Notes under the pieces: model-generated
The model's input: the letters and a program-made list of their open reading frames with translations, nothing else
Told to the model about the DNA's origin: nothing
Databases searched by the model: none
Source: Caproicibacter fermentans
Lineage (GTDB): Bacteria > Bacillota > Clostridia > Oscillospirales > Acutalibacteraceae
Direction: 5' to 3'
Length of the DNA: 44,211 nucleotides
Assembly (NCBI RefSeq): GCF_009746625.1
Contig: NZ_VWXL01000026.1
Location: 1 to 44,211, forward strand
Position numbers and translations under genes: made by a program
Part shown: positions 34,224 to 44,084 of the stretch, piece after piece
Numbering within the stretch: position 1 is the first letter of the stretch
Layout of the letters: every line of letters starts with the position of its first letter

Positions 34224-35987
34224 CTACCTTATCCAATGACGTTTTTCAAGTATTTTCACAATTTTTTGTCCCTTTGGCAGCATTATAATATCCTGCCGGT
34301 TCAGCGCGCGGAACCAAAGGATCAGGAAAAGATAAAGAAACGCGGCGGTCAGGATTGCAAGGATGGTTGCGAAGTCCGCGGAAATGATCTTCGCCGCGAA
34401 TTTCTGAAGTGCCCAGGCGGCCCCGACGCTGATGGCGGACGCCAGCAGCGGCTTGACAAAAATCGCAAACAGATTCGGCATTACCTTTGTTTCCCGAATC
34501 AGAAAATACAGGGCAAGGAAGGTGATCAGAAAATAGCAGACCAGGGTGCCGGTACCGGCGCCCATGACATTGATTTCGGGAATTCCGACCAGAGTATAGT
34601 TCAGGACAATTTTAATCACCAGCCCGACAACCAGCAGTTTTACCGGAAGATCAACCCGGCCGATTGCCTGCAGCATACTGTTGATCGGGGTGCTGATGGA
34701 AGCAAAAATCGCGGCGAGTCCAAGGACAATCAGAATTTTACCCGTAATCTCCGGCGCGTTCTGTGCCCGGAACATCAGTCGGGCAATCGGCGTGGAGAGC
34801 ATCGAGAGCCCGATGCCGGCCGGAAACGCAATCAGCGTCACCATGCGCAGAACGGATTCAACGCTGTGTTTGATCCGTTTCGGGTCTCCCTGCGTCCAGG
34901 CAGCCGTTACGTTGGGCAGCGCGCTGACTCCAAGCGCCTGTGTAATTCCGGGCACCAGCATGAACAGAAGCGTCGCATTGCTGAAACAGCCGAACAAAAA
35001 AGACGGAACCAGATTCAGCTGGATATCCGACTGAGGGATAATTCCCCGGTACATGTTGAGCAGAACATCCGGGCTGCTGTCCATAATATCCTTGATTCTC
35101 ATCTGCAGGAACGTGCTGTCCACCAAGGTGGAGAGGTTCACCGCGAGAGAGCCGAGAGCAACCGGAATCGCCGTGCGGATCAGCTGAGAGGAAGTCACCC
35201 GCATCGGCCTTGGCCTTGGGGAGTGCATCAGCATCTCGCGGGAAATGCCGTCTCCGTTGATGCGGTGATAGGACCAGAGAAACAGAAAACCGATCATTCC
35301 GCCGAGCGTAACGCCGAAAATCGCGCCCGCGGCGGCATACGGCAGCGTGGCGAGCTTCGCGTATTCTTCCGATTTGACCGCGGCGCCGAACACCGTTCCG
35401 GCCGCGGCGTACTCCCGCATCCCTTTCCAGACGATGAAGGCTGCGGCGGAAAGCCCGAAAATCAGCTTGCACAGCGCCTCGATGACCTCAGAAATGGCGG
35501 TCGGGTACATGTTGCGAAGACCCTCGTAGTACCCGCGGTAAATCGACATCATGCTGGTAAAGAAAACCGCGGGCGCCAGCACATAGATCGCCGGCAGTGC
35601 GTTGTCCGGATTTCCGCTGAGCACAAAGTTGGCGTAGGGTCTCGCGCCGAAGAACATGATGGAAAACGACAAAAGTCCGAGAACCAGAAAAATGCGAATG
35701 GACGCCCGATGAATCTGCCGCACGTCGCGGAACCGCCCGCGCACCGTGTTTTCCGAAACAAGCCGTGAAATCGCGATCGGGAAGCCCGCCGTTGCCAGGC
35801 TGTATAGCGGAGCGTAAAGAGAATAGGCGTTGGAAAAATAGCCGTTTCCGGTCGGGGTGAGAATCCAGGTCAAAGGGAGCTTAAACAACGCGCCGATGAT
35901 CCGCTCGATGGCCATCGCCACCATCAGGATCAGGGCTCCGTGAAGAAAACTCTGCCGCTTAACAGCGGAGGCTCTCCTATGTTCCAT
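34224..35987 (-). CDS. spoVB: MOP-superfamily flippase, SpoVB-like
   Basis: The 587-residue protein has about 14 membrane helices and MATE/MviN-like repeats (GYFSNAYSLYAPLYSLATAGFPIAISRLVSE at the first, PNVTAAWTQGD in the second half). The group moves lipid-linked polysaccharide precursors; SpoVB supports spore cortex synthesis. It occupies the position of yabM/spoVB upstream of mazG. ATG 35987 is preferred over GTG 36017, though neither has a strong site. A TATAAT sequence at about 36044-36049 on the minus strand may be its -10. MurJ or a capsule flippase are alternatives. Confidence 0.85.
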   Translation of the reverse strand: MEHRRASAVKRQSFLHGALILMVAMAIERIIGALFKLPLTWILTPTGNGYFSNAYSLYAPLYSLATAGFPIAISRLVSENTVRGRFRDVRQIHRASIRIFLVLGLLSFSIMFFGARPYANFVLSGNPDNALPAIYVLAPAVFFTSMMSIYRGYYEGLRNMYPTAISEVIEALCKLIFGLSAAAFIVWKGMREYAAAGTVFGAAVKSEEYAKLATLPYAAAGAIFGVTLGGMIGFLFLWSYHRINGDGISREMLMHSPRPRPMRVTSSQLIRTAIPVALGSLAVNLSTLVDSTFLQMRIKDIMDSSPDVLLNMYRGIIPQSDIQLNLVPSFLFGCFSNATLLFMLVPGITQALGVSALPNVTAAWTQGDPKRIKHSVESVLRMVTLIAFPAGIGLSMLSTPIARLMFRAQNAPEITGKILIVLGLAAIFASISTPINSMLQAIGRVDLPVKLLVVGLVIKIVLNYTLVGIPEINVMGAGTGTLVCYFLITFLALYFLIRETKVMPNLFAIFVKPLLASAISVGAAWALQKFAAKIISADFATILAILTAAFLYLFLILWFRALNRQDIIMLPKGQKIVKILEKRHWIR

Positions 35988-36079
35988 TGCAACACATCCG
36001 TTTCCAAGATCGGTCACTTACTTAACAAACAAATAAACTATAAGATATTATACTGCGGGTTTCAAGAGCCTATGAAAAT

Positions 36080-36103
36080 AAAAAAAGAGGGTTTAGCACC
36101 CTC
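36080..36103 (-). terminator. Rho-independent terminator upstream of spoVB
   Basis: On the minus strand GAGGGT and ACCCTC pair around a 5-nt loop, followed by TTTTTTT. It ends transcription from the zinc-ribbon gene or from a small RNA in the interval, ahead of the spoVB promoter. Confidence 0.8.
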
Positions 36104-36231
36104 CGGCCCGAACTGGTCGGCCAACCGCCGCAAAAGGCAGCCGAACCCGGGTCCTTTAAAGCATCGCAGGGAAAGGAGCTGCCGTTTTCATTCAGCGGCA
36201 GCTCAAATATTTCCCTCTTCTGTTGCTAAGT
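36104..36231 (-). other. Structured GC-rich interval, possible small RNA
   Basis: No gene fits here. Two stem-loops are visible: GAGCTGCCG with CGGCAGCTC (36176-36204), and an imperfect one at 36115-36147 pairing GGTCGG with CCGAACC around GCC/GGC inner arms. Both precede the terminator at 36080-36103 on the minus strand. That gives a roughly 125-nt unit with a terminator at its 3' end, suggestive of a small RNA or a long 3' UTR of the zinc-ribbon gene. I recognise no known RNA family. Confidence 0.35.
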
Positions 36232-36597
36232 TTAATCGTTTGACAGCTTATGGCCGCATTTGCTGCAATAAACCGAGCCCTGAGTGTTTTCCTGCCCGCA
36301 GTTTTTACAGACCAGTTTCGCACGCGCCGCAGACAGTTGGTCATTGACTGCGTCCAGCTGCTCGTAAAGATCGTCGATCGCCGTGACGCTCTCGGCAATT
36401 AAATCGGACGTATCATTGCCGGTTTTCTTTGCTTCGTAAACCGTGCGGCCGATTGCCTCAAACCTTTTGGAAATCTCATTATTTAAATCTGCCGCGCTGA
36501 TTCTCAGCTTGGAAACATCGACAATCTGACTCGCCTTTTTCCCAACGACGTTTACTGCCGTTCTGGCATTGACTACGACATCTTCAAACAGTCCCAT
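36232..36597 (-). CDS. Zinc-ribbon protein with helical N-terminus
   Basis: The 121-residue protein has an N-terminal alpha-helical, coiled-coil-prone part (about 1-92) and a C-terminal zinc ribbon with Cys97, Cys100, Cys111 and Cys114 (CKNC and CSKC). I chose ATG 36597 because GAGGTG lies 7 nt upstream. Similar small zinc-ribbon proteins are widespread in clostridia but uncharacterised. There is no membrane segment. Function unknown. Confidence 0.85.
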   Translation of the reverse strand: MGLFEDVVVNARTAVNVVGKKASQIVDVSKLRISAADLNNEISKRFEAIGRTVYEAKKTGNDTSDLIAESVTAIDDLYEQLDAVNDQLSAARAKLVCKNCGQENTQGSVYCSKCGHKLSND

Positions 36598-36664
36598 AAC
36601 AGCACACCTCTTTTTCATTTGTTATATTATACCACCGGATGGATTGCAAATGCAACCATGCACA

Positions 36665-37621
36665 CTAATAAATACCGCCGCCGATAAATTCCCGCAGGAT
36701 CGAATCTTTGGGCACAAGACAGCTGTCGACCGGTTCAAACCGCTCCAGCGCGTTCAGCAGCGTTTGCGCGGTCTGACAGCCGGGGTCCTCCCCCGGTACG
36801 GTATGTAGGAGGGCGACGGCCTGGTCTTTCAGCACGCACGGTTCGTGCGCATGGTAGGAATTAATTGTGTAATCGGCGGAAGCACGGAACGGTTTGATGT
36901 ATTTGCGCTCCCCGTTCATTACGTTGTCCCACATGCCGAGTGTCATCCATGGCGGTGCATTGCGGAAGTTGCGGTCCCGAACGATCCTGCGCACAAGGCG
37001 CATTTCATTCGGCCCGAGCAGCTCGCCTCCGTCGTCGCGGATACCCTGTTTCACACTGATATAAATTCTCCTGATATGTTCGGACGGCAGACCGCCGAGC
37101 AGGACGGGATTCAGCGCGTGTATTCCCTCCACGATTGCGATTTCGCGGTTTTCCAGCACGACCTGACGACGATGCGGGTACGGCAGATGAATGGAAAAAT
37201 CAAAGACCGGCATATTGCAGCGCCCGTTTGTAATCAGTTCCCCAAGACATTGCATAATTTCCGGAACATTCAGCGCTTCCACGCTTTCGTAGTCATGGCT
37301 TCCGTCCGGCAGCACCGGCGCCTGATGCTCCCCTCGGTAAAAGTCGTCCAGGGAGATGATTTCCGCGCCCGTGCCCTTTTCCCGGAGTATTTCCGCCAGC
37401 CGGTGCGCGGTTGTCGTTTTGCCGCTCGCGGACGGTCCAGCCAGCATGACCAGCCGGCACGGCGGATCTTCGTTCACAAGACTGTCGGCGATTTTAATCA
37501 GGCTGTCCTGATACGCCTTTTCAGCCGCGGCTACAAACGCCGAAGGATCATGCCTAACCGCCTGATTAATCTGCAGGACGCTGTTCTGATACTCGATAAA
37601 ATCAGTCCGCAAGGCCGTCAT
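36665..37621 (-). CDS. Uridine-kinase-like nucleoside kinase
   Basis: The 318-residue protein has a P-loop AGPSASGKTTTAHRLAE (61-77), DDFYRGEHQAPVLPDGSHDYES matching the nucleoside-binding region of the PRK/uridine-kinase family, and VEGIHALNP. The N-terminal 55 residues look like a small helical extension. Clostridial genomes often carry this longer uridine-kinase relative. It overlaps the 3' end of hemZ by 20 nt. Substrate probably uridine or cytidine, but unproven. Confidence 0.88.
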   Translation of the reverse strand: MTALRTDFIEYQNSVLQINQAVRHDPSAFVAAAEKAYQDSLIKIADSLVNEDPPCRLVMLAGPSASGKTTTAHRLAEILREKGTGAEIISLDDFYRGEHQAPVLPDGSHDYESVEALNVPEIMQCLGELITNGRCNMPVFDFSIHLPYPHRRQVVLENREIAIVEGIHALNPVLLGGLPSEHIRRIYISVKQGIRDDGGELLGPNEMRLVRRIVRDRNFRNAPPWMTLGMWDNVMNGERKYIKPFRASADYTINSYHAHEPCVLKDQAVALLHTVPGEDPGCQTAQTLLNALERFEPVDSCLVPKDSILREFIGGGIY

Positions 37622-39071
37622 AAAATTCCTTCACCCTATCTTTCCTTGTCATCATTTCCGAAAAACGGCTGATATATTCATAAGGATATTTGAAGTTAAA
37701 GATTCTCTCCAGGCGATCCGACAACGGGTCAAACAGTTTGGAAACCGCGCCCGCTCCACAGGCCAGAATCGTTTCTTTCTCTTCCATGATGAAAACGTTG
37801 TAGTATCCTTCAAACCCCGTCTTTGACCAGCCGGTGTTTTCAAGATTGCCCACCATGCGGCTCTGCCGATAAAGATAATACGGCAGATAGCCGCTTTTCA
37901 GCAGGGCCGAATCCGCATAAGTCAGCATGTTCTGGGCAGTCTTTGCATCGCCGCTGTAAGGCCCGGACGGATCCAGCGACAGCTTTGCCGCGCGTTTCAG
38001 GGCAAGCGTGTGCACTGTAATATTCTCCGGGCCTAATTTCACGACGCCGTCCAGAGTTTTTCGAAAGCTTTCCGCGCTGTCCTTCGGCAGCCCCGCGATC
38101 AAATCCATATTGATATTGCCGAACCCGCATTTTCTGGCGAGCGCGTAAGCATCATACGTTTGCTCCGTCGTGTGCGCCCGGCCGATTGCCCGAAGCACCT
38201 CGTCGTTCAGCGTCTGAGGGTTGATGCTGATCCGGGTCGTTCCGCTTTCCAGAAGCGCACGGAGCTTTTCTTCCGTCACAGTGTCCGGCCGGCCGGCTTC
38301 CACCGTGAATTCCCTGCAACGGGAAAGGTCAAAACTGTCTCCGACCGTATCCAGCACCAGCCGAAGCTGTTCGGCGGACAGGGTTGTCGGCGTCCCCCCG
38401 CCCACATAGACGGAATGGCAAATCAGTCCCAGTTCAGCTGCCAATTCCGCCGTGCGTCGCAGCTCCTCGCATAAAAGCTTCACATAATCCGGGACAAGAC
38501 GGAACGCCTTTTCCACCGTAGTTGATACAAAAGAACAGTACGCGCATCGTGTGGGGCAAAACGGAACCGAAATATACAGGCTGAAAGAGCGGGGGCTCGG
38601 GATGGAAAGGATTTCCTTCTGGTTTTGGCTCGTCATACGGCACAATTCCGCTTTCTCGTGCGAAACCAGCAGTTTTCTCTCAAAATACCCGACGGCATTC
38701 TCTTCTCCCACGCTTTCGGCAAGGCGGGCAAAAAGCTTGACCGGCCTGACTCCGGTCAGGATTCCCCACCGGGGGCGAAAACCGCAGGCGGACGACAGCA
38801 GTCGGTACAGCAGCACTCCCAAGCACCGTCCCACTTCACGAGGATCGGACGCTTCTTTTGCGGAAAGCATCTCCTCGGCTTCCCGTTCGGACCCGTTCAG
38901 CTTCGTCCGCACCCTGATCCGCAGCCCTTCGGCGCAAGGCTCGGCGCCGGTATACACATCCGTTCCGTCACCCGGTTTTACTGCGGAGATAATCTTCTGA
39001 TCCGGGAAAAAAACGCGGCACAGGTTTTCCATCTCATATTGAAATTCGTGTCCGTCAATACAAAGGGTCAT
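37602..39071 (-). CDS. hemZ: Radical SAM coproporphyrinogen dehydrogenase HemZ
   Basis: The 489-residue protein has the radical-SAM cluster motif PFCPTRCAYC (Cys172, Cys176, Cys179), YVGGGTPTTL and the HemN-like SINPQTLND. It has a long N-terminal extension of about 160 residues, as in HemZ of Bacillota. The expected role is oxygen-independent oxidation of coproporphyrinogen III, though clostridia may use it otherwise. I chose ATG 39071 with GGGGATG upstream inside the MBL gene, overlapping it by 17 nt. The frame open to 39173 is a shadow of that gene. Confidence 0.9.
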   Translation of the reverse strand: MTLCIDGHEFQYEMENLCRVFFPDQKIISAVKPGDGTDVYTGAEPCAEGLRIRVRTKLNGSEREAEEMLSAKEASDPREVGRCLGVLLYRLLSSACGFRPRWGILTGVRPVKLFARLAESVGEENAVGYFERKLLVSHEKAELCRMTSQNQKEILSIPSPRSFSLYISVPFCPTRCAYCSFVSTTVEKAFRLVPDYVKLLCEELRRTAELAAELGLICHSVYVGGGTPTTLSAEQLRLVLDTVGDSFDLSRCREFTVEAGRPDTVTEEKLRALLESGTTRISINPQTLNDEVLRAIGRAHTTEQTYDAYALARKCGFGNINMDLIAGLPKDSAESFRKTLDGVVKLGPENITVHTLALKRAAKLSLDPSGPYSGDAKTAQNMLTYADSALLKSGYLPYYLYRQSRMVGNLENTGWSKTGFEGYYNVFIMEEKETILACGAGAVSKLFDPLSDRLERIFNFKYPYEYISRFSEMMTRKDRVKEFYDGLAD

Positions 39072-39702
39072 GCGCGTCCATCCCCAGAAAAGAATTGTTT
39101 TTTCGTTCATATTCCAGCGTGCTTTCCGGACCGTGGCCGGGGTAAACATGAAAATCCCCCGGCAATTTGGCAAGCTTGCGGAGAGAATCCATCATCTGAT
39201 GGTAGCTGCCGGTCGGAAAATCCGTCCTGCCGCAGCTCAGCTTCATCAGTGTATCGCCGGTAAAAAGAGCGTCTTCCACAAGGAAGCAGCACCCGCCCGT
39301 GGTGTGGCCGGGCGTGTGAATCACTCGGATTTTCAGTTCCCCAAGTTCAATCTCGTCCCCATCGCCCATCGGATAATCGACTCGGAACTGCTGAACCTGC
39401 GCACCGTAAAAAATTCCCGATGCGTTCAGCGAAGGATCGGAAACAAACATGAGTTCATCCGAATGCAGATACACCTTCGCTCCGGTTAATTCCTTTACCT
39501 TTGCAACACCGGTGATGTGGTCAAAGTGTGCATGCGTCAGCAAAATGGCCTGAACTTTGTCCTGTCCTGCCGCAAGAACGCTTTCGGTCAGGTCCTCGCT
39601 TTCAAATCCGGGGTCGATCACGGCGGTCAGTCCCGTTCGGTTGTCCGTGAGCAAATAGCAGTTTGTCGGAAGAGGCCCACCGGTAATTCTGGTTACTTTC
39701 AT
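39055..39702 (-). CDS. MBL-fold metallo-hydrolase (glyoxalase II-like)
   Basis: The 215-residue protein carries the metallo-beta-lactamase-fold motifs THAHFDH (56-62), HTPGHTTGG, LFTGDTLM and PGHGPES, which bind two metal ions. It resembles YqgX/glyoxalase-II-like hydrolases that cleave thioesters such as those of bacillithiol. The start has AGGAGG upstream. It sits between rel and hemZ, a common clostridial order, suggesting co-transcription rather than shared function. Confidence 0.92.
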   Translation of the reverse strand: MKVTRITGGPLPTNCYLLTDNRTGLTAVIDPGFESEDLTESVLAAGQDKVQAILLTHAHFDHITGVAKVKELTGAKVYLHSDELMFVSDPSLNASGIFYGAQVQQFRVDYPMGDGDEIELGELKIRVIHTPGHTTGGCCFLVEDALFTGDTLMKLSCGRTDFPTGSYHQMMDSLRKLAKLPGDFHVYPGHGPESTLEYERKNNSFLGMDAHDPLY

Positions 39703-39732
39703 TGTATTCCTCCTTGTGGGAAAACGGTCCGG

Positions 39733-41913
39733 CTACGGACGGCGTACGGTTAAGACTCCTTTTATTTTGGAAAGGCGGTCGATGATATTCCTCAACTGAT
39801 CCAGCCCGTTGATGGTAATGGTCGCGGAAATGACGGCCTTGCTGTCTTTTAATTCACGGGAATTCAGCGAATGGATGAAAAGGTGCATATTGAACAGCTG
39901 CTGCGTAATATCAACCAGCAGCCCGGAGCGGTCCTCCGCCGTTATTTCAAGGGTGGATTTGAATTCTTCCTTTACCTCGCCCGCCCAGTGGACACGAACC
40001 CACCGTTCCGGCTCAACCGCCTCGGTCAGGTCCCTCGGCACATTGGAGCAGCTCCGCTTATGAACGGAAACCCCGAACCCCCGGGTGATAAAACCGATGA
40101 TTTCGTCCCCGGGCAGGGGATTGCAGCAGCGGGAAATCTTAATCAGGCAGTTGTCCATTCCCTCCACAATAATGCCCGCGTTCGCATGGCTGACGGGCCT
40201 TTGGGGCTTTTCGGCAACAGGAGCGACCGGCACAGAAGCCTGCCGTTCTTTCTGGGAGGTCTCCCGCAGCTTTGGAAGGATCTTCCAGATCTGCACTCCC
40301 CCGTAACCGATGGCGGCATAAACATCCTCCACTGAATGACAGTTGTGCCGGGGACCGATCTTTTCCAGAACATTTGCAAGCTCTTCCTCGGACAGAACAA
40401 TATTGTTCCGTCTCAGTTCCCGGTCCAGCTCTGATTTACCTTCCGCAATATTTTCATCCCGTCTTTCATGCTTGAACCATGTGCGGATTTTATTGCGCGC
40501 CTCGCTGGTCTGAACAATCTTCAGCCAGTCTCGGCTCGGCCCGTGCGCTTCCTTGCTGGTCAGGACCTCGATGATTTCACCCGTTTTTACCCGGTAATCA
40601 ATCGGAACGATCCTCTTGTCGACTTTGGCGCCCGTCATGCGGTTTCCGACGGCGCTGTGAATCGCATAGGCAAAATCAATGACGGTTGCGCCGGCCGGAA
40701 GGCTGATCACGTCGCCGCGCGGCGTGAAGACAAACACCTCCTCCGGAACCAGGTCGGATTTGATCATCCGCACCAGATCGGTCGCGTCTTCGCTGTCCTT
40801 TTCGTTATCCAGCATCTGGCGAATCCACGAAAGGCGCTTTTCAAACTGATCCTGCCCTTTGGCGGAAAGCCCCAGCTTATACTTCCAGTGCGCCGCAATC
40901 CCGTATTCCGCAGTATGGTGCATTTCCCAGGTGCGGATCTGCACTTCAAACGGAATTCCTTCCGAGCCGATGACGGTCGTGTGCAGGGACTGGTACATAT
41001 TTGGTTTCGGCGTCGAAATGTAATCCTTAAACCGGTTCGGAATCGGGCGGAACATATCGTGAATAACGCCAAGCACGTTATAGCAGTCGTTAACCGTGTC
41101 GACAATGACCCGAACCGCGTAAATGTCATAAATTTCATCCATGGTTTTCCCCTGGACAAACATTTTGCGGTAAATGCCGTTGATGCTTTTTACACGGCCT
41201 TCCAGATACACATTCGGAATGATGGTGGATACGCGCTCGAAAATCTTTTTCTTTGTCGATTCAATAAACTTAGTCCGTTCGCCGGAGCGCAGTTCCAATC
41301 CGCTTTCAATTTCCTGATAAGCCATCGGATCCAGAATCCGCAGCGAAAGGTCTTCCAGTTCTTCCTTCATTGCCCGGATTCCAAGACGGTGCGCGATCGG
41401 GGCGTAGACCTCCATATTTTCGAGAGCCTTGTCCCGCTGTTTCTGCGGCGGCATAAACTCAATGGTTCTCATATTGTGCAGCCGGTCCGCAAGCTTGACG
41501 ATGATGACGCGGATATCCTCGCTCATCGCAATCAGCATCTTGCGCAGATTTTCGGCCTGCTGCACTTCGCGGGAGGAATATGGAATGCGCCCCAGCTTTG
41601 TCACGCCGTCCGTCAGCCCGGCAATTTCAGCTCCGAAATCCTTTTTGATCTGGTCCAGGCTGATGGGAGTGTCTTCCACAACATCGTGAAGCAGTCCCGC
41701 CGCGACGGATTCCGAATCCATGCCAAGTTCAACCAGGATGCAGGCCACCGCGACCGGGTGGGAAATATACGGTGATCCGGAGAGACGCTTCTGGTCCCTG
41801 TGTGAGCTTTCCGCCAGCCAATACGCGCGGGTAATGACATCCAGATTATACTCGCGCTCGCTCGCACGAATCAGAGACAACAAATCGTCAAAGGTCTTCA
41901 GCGGCCATGCCAT
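39733..41913 (-). CDS. rel: Bifunctional (p)ppGpp synthetase/hydrolase Rel
   Basis: The 726-residue protein has the full long-RSH layout. The HD hydrolase domain includes LLHDVVEDT (His76, Asp77). The synthetase domain has YDIYAVRVIV and PKPNMYQSLHTTVIG, then TGS (FVFTPRGDVISLPAGATVIDFAYAIH), a helical/zinc-finger region (KISRCCNPLPGDEIIGF) and a C-terminal ACT domain. It sets the stringent response on ribosomes. I chose ATG 41913, with AGGTGAG about 4 nt upstream, over the TTG at 41934. It overlaps recJ by 26 nt. Confidence 0.97.
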   Translation of the reverse strand: MAWPLKTFDDLLSLIRASEREYNLDVITRAYWLAESSHRDQKRLSGSPYISHPVAVACILVELGMDSESVAAGLLHDVVEDTPISLDQIKKDFGAEIAGLTDGVTKLGRIPYSSREVQQAENLRKMLIAMSEDIRVIIVKLADRLHNMRTIEFMPPQKQRDKALENMEVYAPIAHRLGIRAMKEELEDLSLRILDPMAYQEIESGLELRSGERTKFIESTKKKIFERVSTIIPNVYLEGRVKSINGIYRKMFVQGKTMDEIYDIYAVRVIVDTVNDCYNVLGVIHDMFRPIPNRFKDYISTPKPNMYQSLHTTVIGSEGIPFEVQIRTWEMHHTAEYGIAAHWKYKLGLSAKGQDQFEKRLSWIRQMLDNEKDSEDATDLVRMIKSDLVPEEVFVFTPRGDVISLPAGATVIDFAYAIHSAVGNRMTGAKVDKRIVPIDYRVKTGEIIEVLTSKEAHGPSRDWLKIVQTSEARNKIRTWFKHERRDENIAEGKSELDRELRRNNIVLSEEELANVLEKIGPRHNCHSVEDVYAAIGYGGVQIWKILPKLRETSQKERQASVPVAPVAEKPQRPVSHANAGIIVEGMDNCLIKISRCCNPLPGDEIIGFITRGFGVSVHKRSCSNVPRDLTEAVEPERWVRVHWAGEVKEEFKSTLEITAEDRSGLLVDITQQLFNMHLFIHSLNSRELKDSKAVISATITINGLDQLRNIIDRLSKIKGVLTVRRP

Positions 41914-43987
41914 CCTGCTCACCTGCCTTTTCAAATAACTCCAGAGAACGAATGATTTCAGAATCCTTCAGATTGATTTTTCCGTTCTGCGGGATCAGCT
42001 TAACCCGGTATGTATCGGCGTCTCTTTCCAGACGAATTAATCCCCGTTCCGCAAAAACATCCAGCGCCGTCAACAGCTTTTCCATGCCCGGCGCCGACCC
42101 GGGAATGCGGGGAAGCAAAAGCTCCGGCGTACCGGAATACCCGTTTTCTCCCCTCAGCGCCCGGTAAATGCTCGCAAACTCCTCGCGTTTCGGTTTCATC
42201 CGGGCGGCTTCCTTCGAGGAAAGCGGCTCGCCCCGGCGGAACTGATCGTAAAGGCTCCGGCCCAAAATCACTCCGTCCATGTCCATGCCCGAAAGCTTCA
42301 TGTCGCGGATGACAATCGACAAGAGAGTTCTGCCCGCGTATTCCCGTTCCTGAAGGGTAACAGCCAGATCGACCCTGTCGCCGCAGCGATAACTGAATTC
42401 CTCCAGAGTCGTTCGGAATCTCATACAGCGAACCGTGCGGGAATCCCCGCTGACACTGACTCGCAGATGCTTGCCTCCGCCGACCGGTGTAATATCGGTG
42501 ATTGTCACACCTTTCAGTCCGAATACCGGTTCCGGGTTCCCGGTTCCGAACGGTTCAAGATACCGCATGGCCTGCGTGATTTCCAGCGACAGCTCCCTCG
42601 GCGTCAGCAGGCAGTCGATGGAGAGTACCGGCGCCGGCATCGGCTGCCCGAGTCCTGCCGCGAATGCGTTGATACGGGCGCGGAATTCGCCGATTTGACC
42701 CGGCGGCAGGGAAAGCCCCGCAGCCATCGGATGGCCGCCGAACCGTGTCAGAAGATCGCGGCAGGAATACACGGCGTCAAACAGGGAAAAGCCTTCCACG
42801 CTTCTGCCGGAGCCGCGCGCCTCGTTTTTCGAACGCGAAATAACAATGCACGGTTTCCCGAAACGGTCCACAATCCTTGCCGCTACGATTCCGATCACGC
42901 CATGGTGCCAGTCTTCCCCGTCCACCACGAGAACGCGGTCGTAAAGCAGAGCCGGTTCCCGGCGGAAGCATTCCTCTACTTTTTCCAGAATTTCGTTTTC
43001 AACGTCGCGCCGATAATTGTTGTCTTCACTGATTTTGCCGGCAAGGAACGCCGCCTCCTCCTGAGATTCCGAAATCAGAAGACGGACGGCCTGATCCGGA
43101 GACTCCATCCGCCCCGCCGCGTTAATGCGCGGAACCAGAATAAAAGCAACCTGTCCGGCGGAAAGCTCCCTGTTTTCCAAGCCGGTCTGCTCCAGCAAAG
43201 CCCTGAGGCCGGGGCGATCCGTTCTGGGCAGGTAACTCAGCCCCGTTGAGACAAGCGCCCTGTTTTCCCCCGTCAGCGGAACAATGTCCCCGATGGTTCC
43301 GATCGCGATAAGATCGCCGTAATTTTCAAGCAGCGATTCCAGATCGCCATCCGGACCCTCCAAGGCCTGAATCAGTTTAAACGCGACGCCGACTCCCGCA
43401 AAAGCGTGGTAAGGCGCGCCGCTGTCCGCGCGGCAGGCATCCACCACCGCGCAGGCGGGAGGTAAAACCTCCCGCGGGTGATGGTGGTCCGTAACAACCG
43501 TATCGATTCCAAGACTGTTCGCATAGGCGATTTCATCCACACTGGAAATGCCGTTGTCCACGGTGACAATCAGATCGACTCCCTGCTCGTGCAGCGTGTC
43601 GACCGCCCCCATATTCAGTCCGTAGCCCTCTCCTTCCCGCTCCGGAATGTAATAGATCACATTCCCCCCGCAGGATTCCAGGTAAGAGTACAGCATCGCA
43701 GTGGCGGTAACGCCGTCCGCGTCGTAATCGCCGTAAACGGCGATCTTCTGAAAGCCGTCCAAAGCGCTGGTGATCCGTTCCGCCGCCTTCTCCATATCCG
43801 GCAGCAAAAAGGGGTCGGAAAAGGATACGCCGGAAGGCTTCCGGAATTCATTCGTCATGCCCCGCGCCGCCAGAAGTGCGGCGACGGAACGCGGTATTTT
43901 CATCTCTTCTGCAATTTGGGAAGCGGCGGACTCGTCGCAGCGACGAATCCGCCATTTTTTCACACTCAATCGCCACACCTGCCCCAT
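41888..43987 (-). CDS. recJ: Single-stranded-DNA exonuclease RecJ
   Basis: The 699-residue protein has the DHH phosphoesterase motifs AVYGDYDADGVTA (83-95), DNGISS, VVTDHHHP (165-172), the DHHA1 motif GGHPMAAGLSL and a C-terminal OB-like domain. RecJ degrades single-stranded DNA 5' to 3' in repair. The ATG at 43987 has no good ribosome-binding site; a TTG at about 43966, with AGGTG 6 nt upstream, may be the true start and would shorten it by about seven residues. It heads the recJ-rel-MBL-hemZ-kinase run. Confidence 0.95.
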   Translation of the reverse strand: MGQVWRLSVKKWRIRRCDESAASQIAEEMKIPRSVAALLAARGMTNEFRKPSGVSFSDPFLLPDMEKAAERITSALDGFQKIAVYGDYDADGVTATAMLYSYLESCGGNVIYYIPEREGEGYGLNMGAVDTLHEQGVDLIVTVDNGISSVDEIAYANSLGIDTVVTDHHHPREVLPPACAVVDACRADSGAPYHAFAGVGVAFKLIQALEGPDGDLESLLENYGDLIAIGTIGDIVPLTGENRALVSTGLSYLPRTDRPGLRALLEQTGLENRELSAGQVAFILVPRINAAGRMESPDQAVRLLISESQEEAAFLAGKISEDNNYRRDVENEILEKVEECFRREPALLYDRVLVVDGEDWHHGVIGIVAARIVDRFGKPCIVISRSKNEARGSGRSVEGFSLFDAVYSCRDLLTRFGGHPMAAGLSLPPGQIGEFRARINAFAAGLGQPMPAPVLSIDCLLTPRELSLEITQAMRYLEPFGTGNPEPVFGLKGVTITDITPVGGGKHLRVSVSGDSRTVRCMRFRTTLEEFSYRCGDRVDLAVTLQEREYAGRTLLSIVIRDMKLSGMDMDGVILGRSLYDQFRRGEPLSSKEAARMKPKREEFASIYRALRGENGYSGTPELLLPRIPGSAPGMEKLLTALDVFAERGLIRLERDADTYRVKLIPQNGKINLKDSEIIRSLELFEKAGEQDGMAAEDL

Positions 43988-44084
43988 ATCTGATTATTTT
44001 AGCATTCCGAAAGCATTTATTCAACTTTTTCTTTCCGGCAAGTTTGGAAACGCCGGTCACGGCAGTCAGAAGATAAAAAAGAAG

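Noticed and set aside
34236-35768. Long plus-strand open frame of 510 codons
   Set aside because: It is antisense to spoVB, rich in Arg, Gln, His and Asn as shadow frames are, with no ribosome-binding site or recognisable domain.
40468-41775. Plus-strand open frame of 435 codons opposite rel
   Set aside because: Shadow of the rel gene with no motif of its own.
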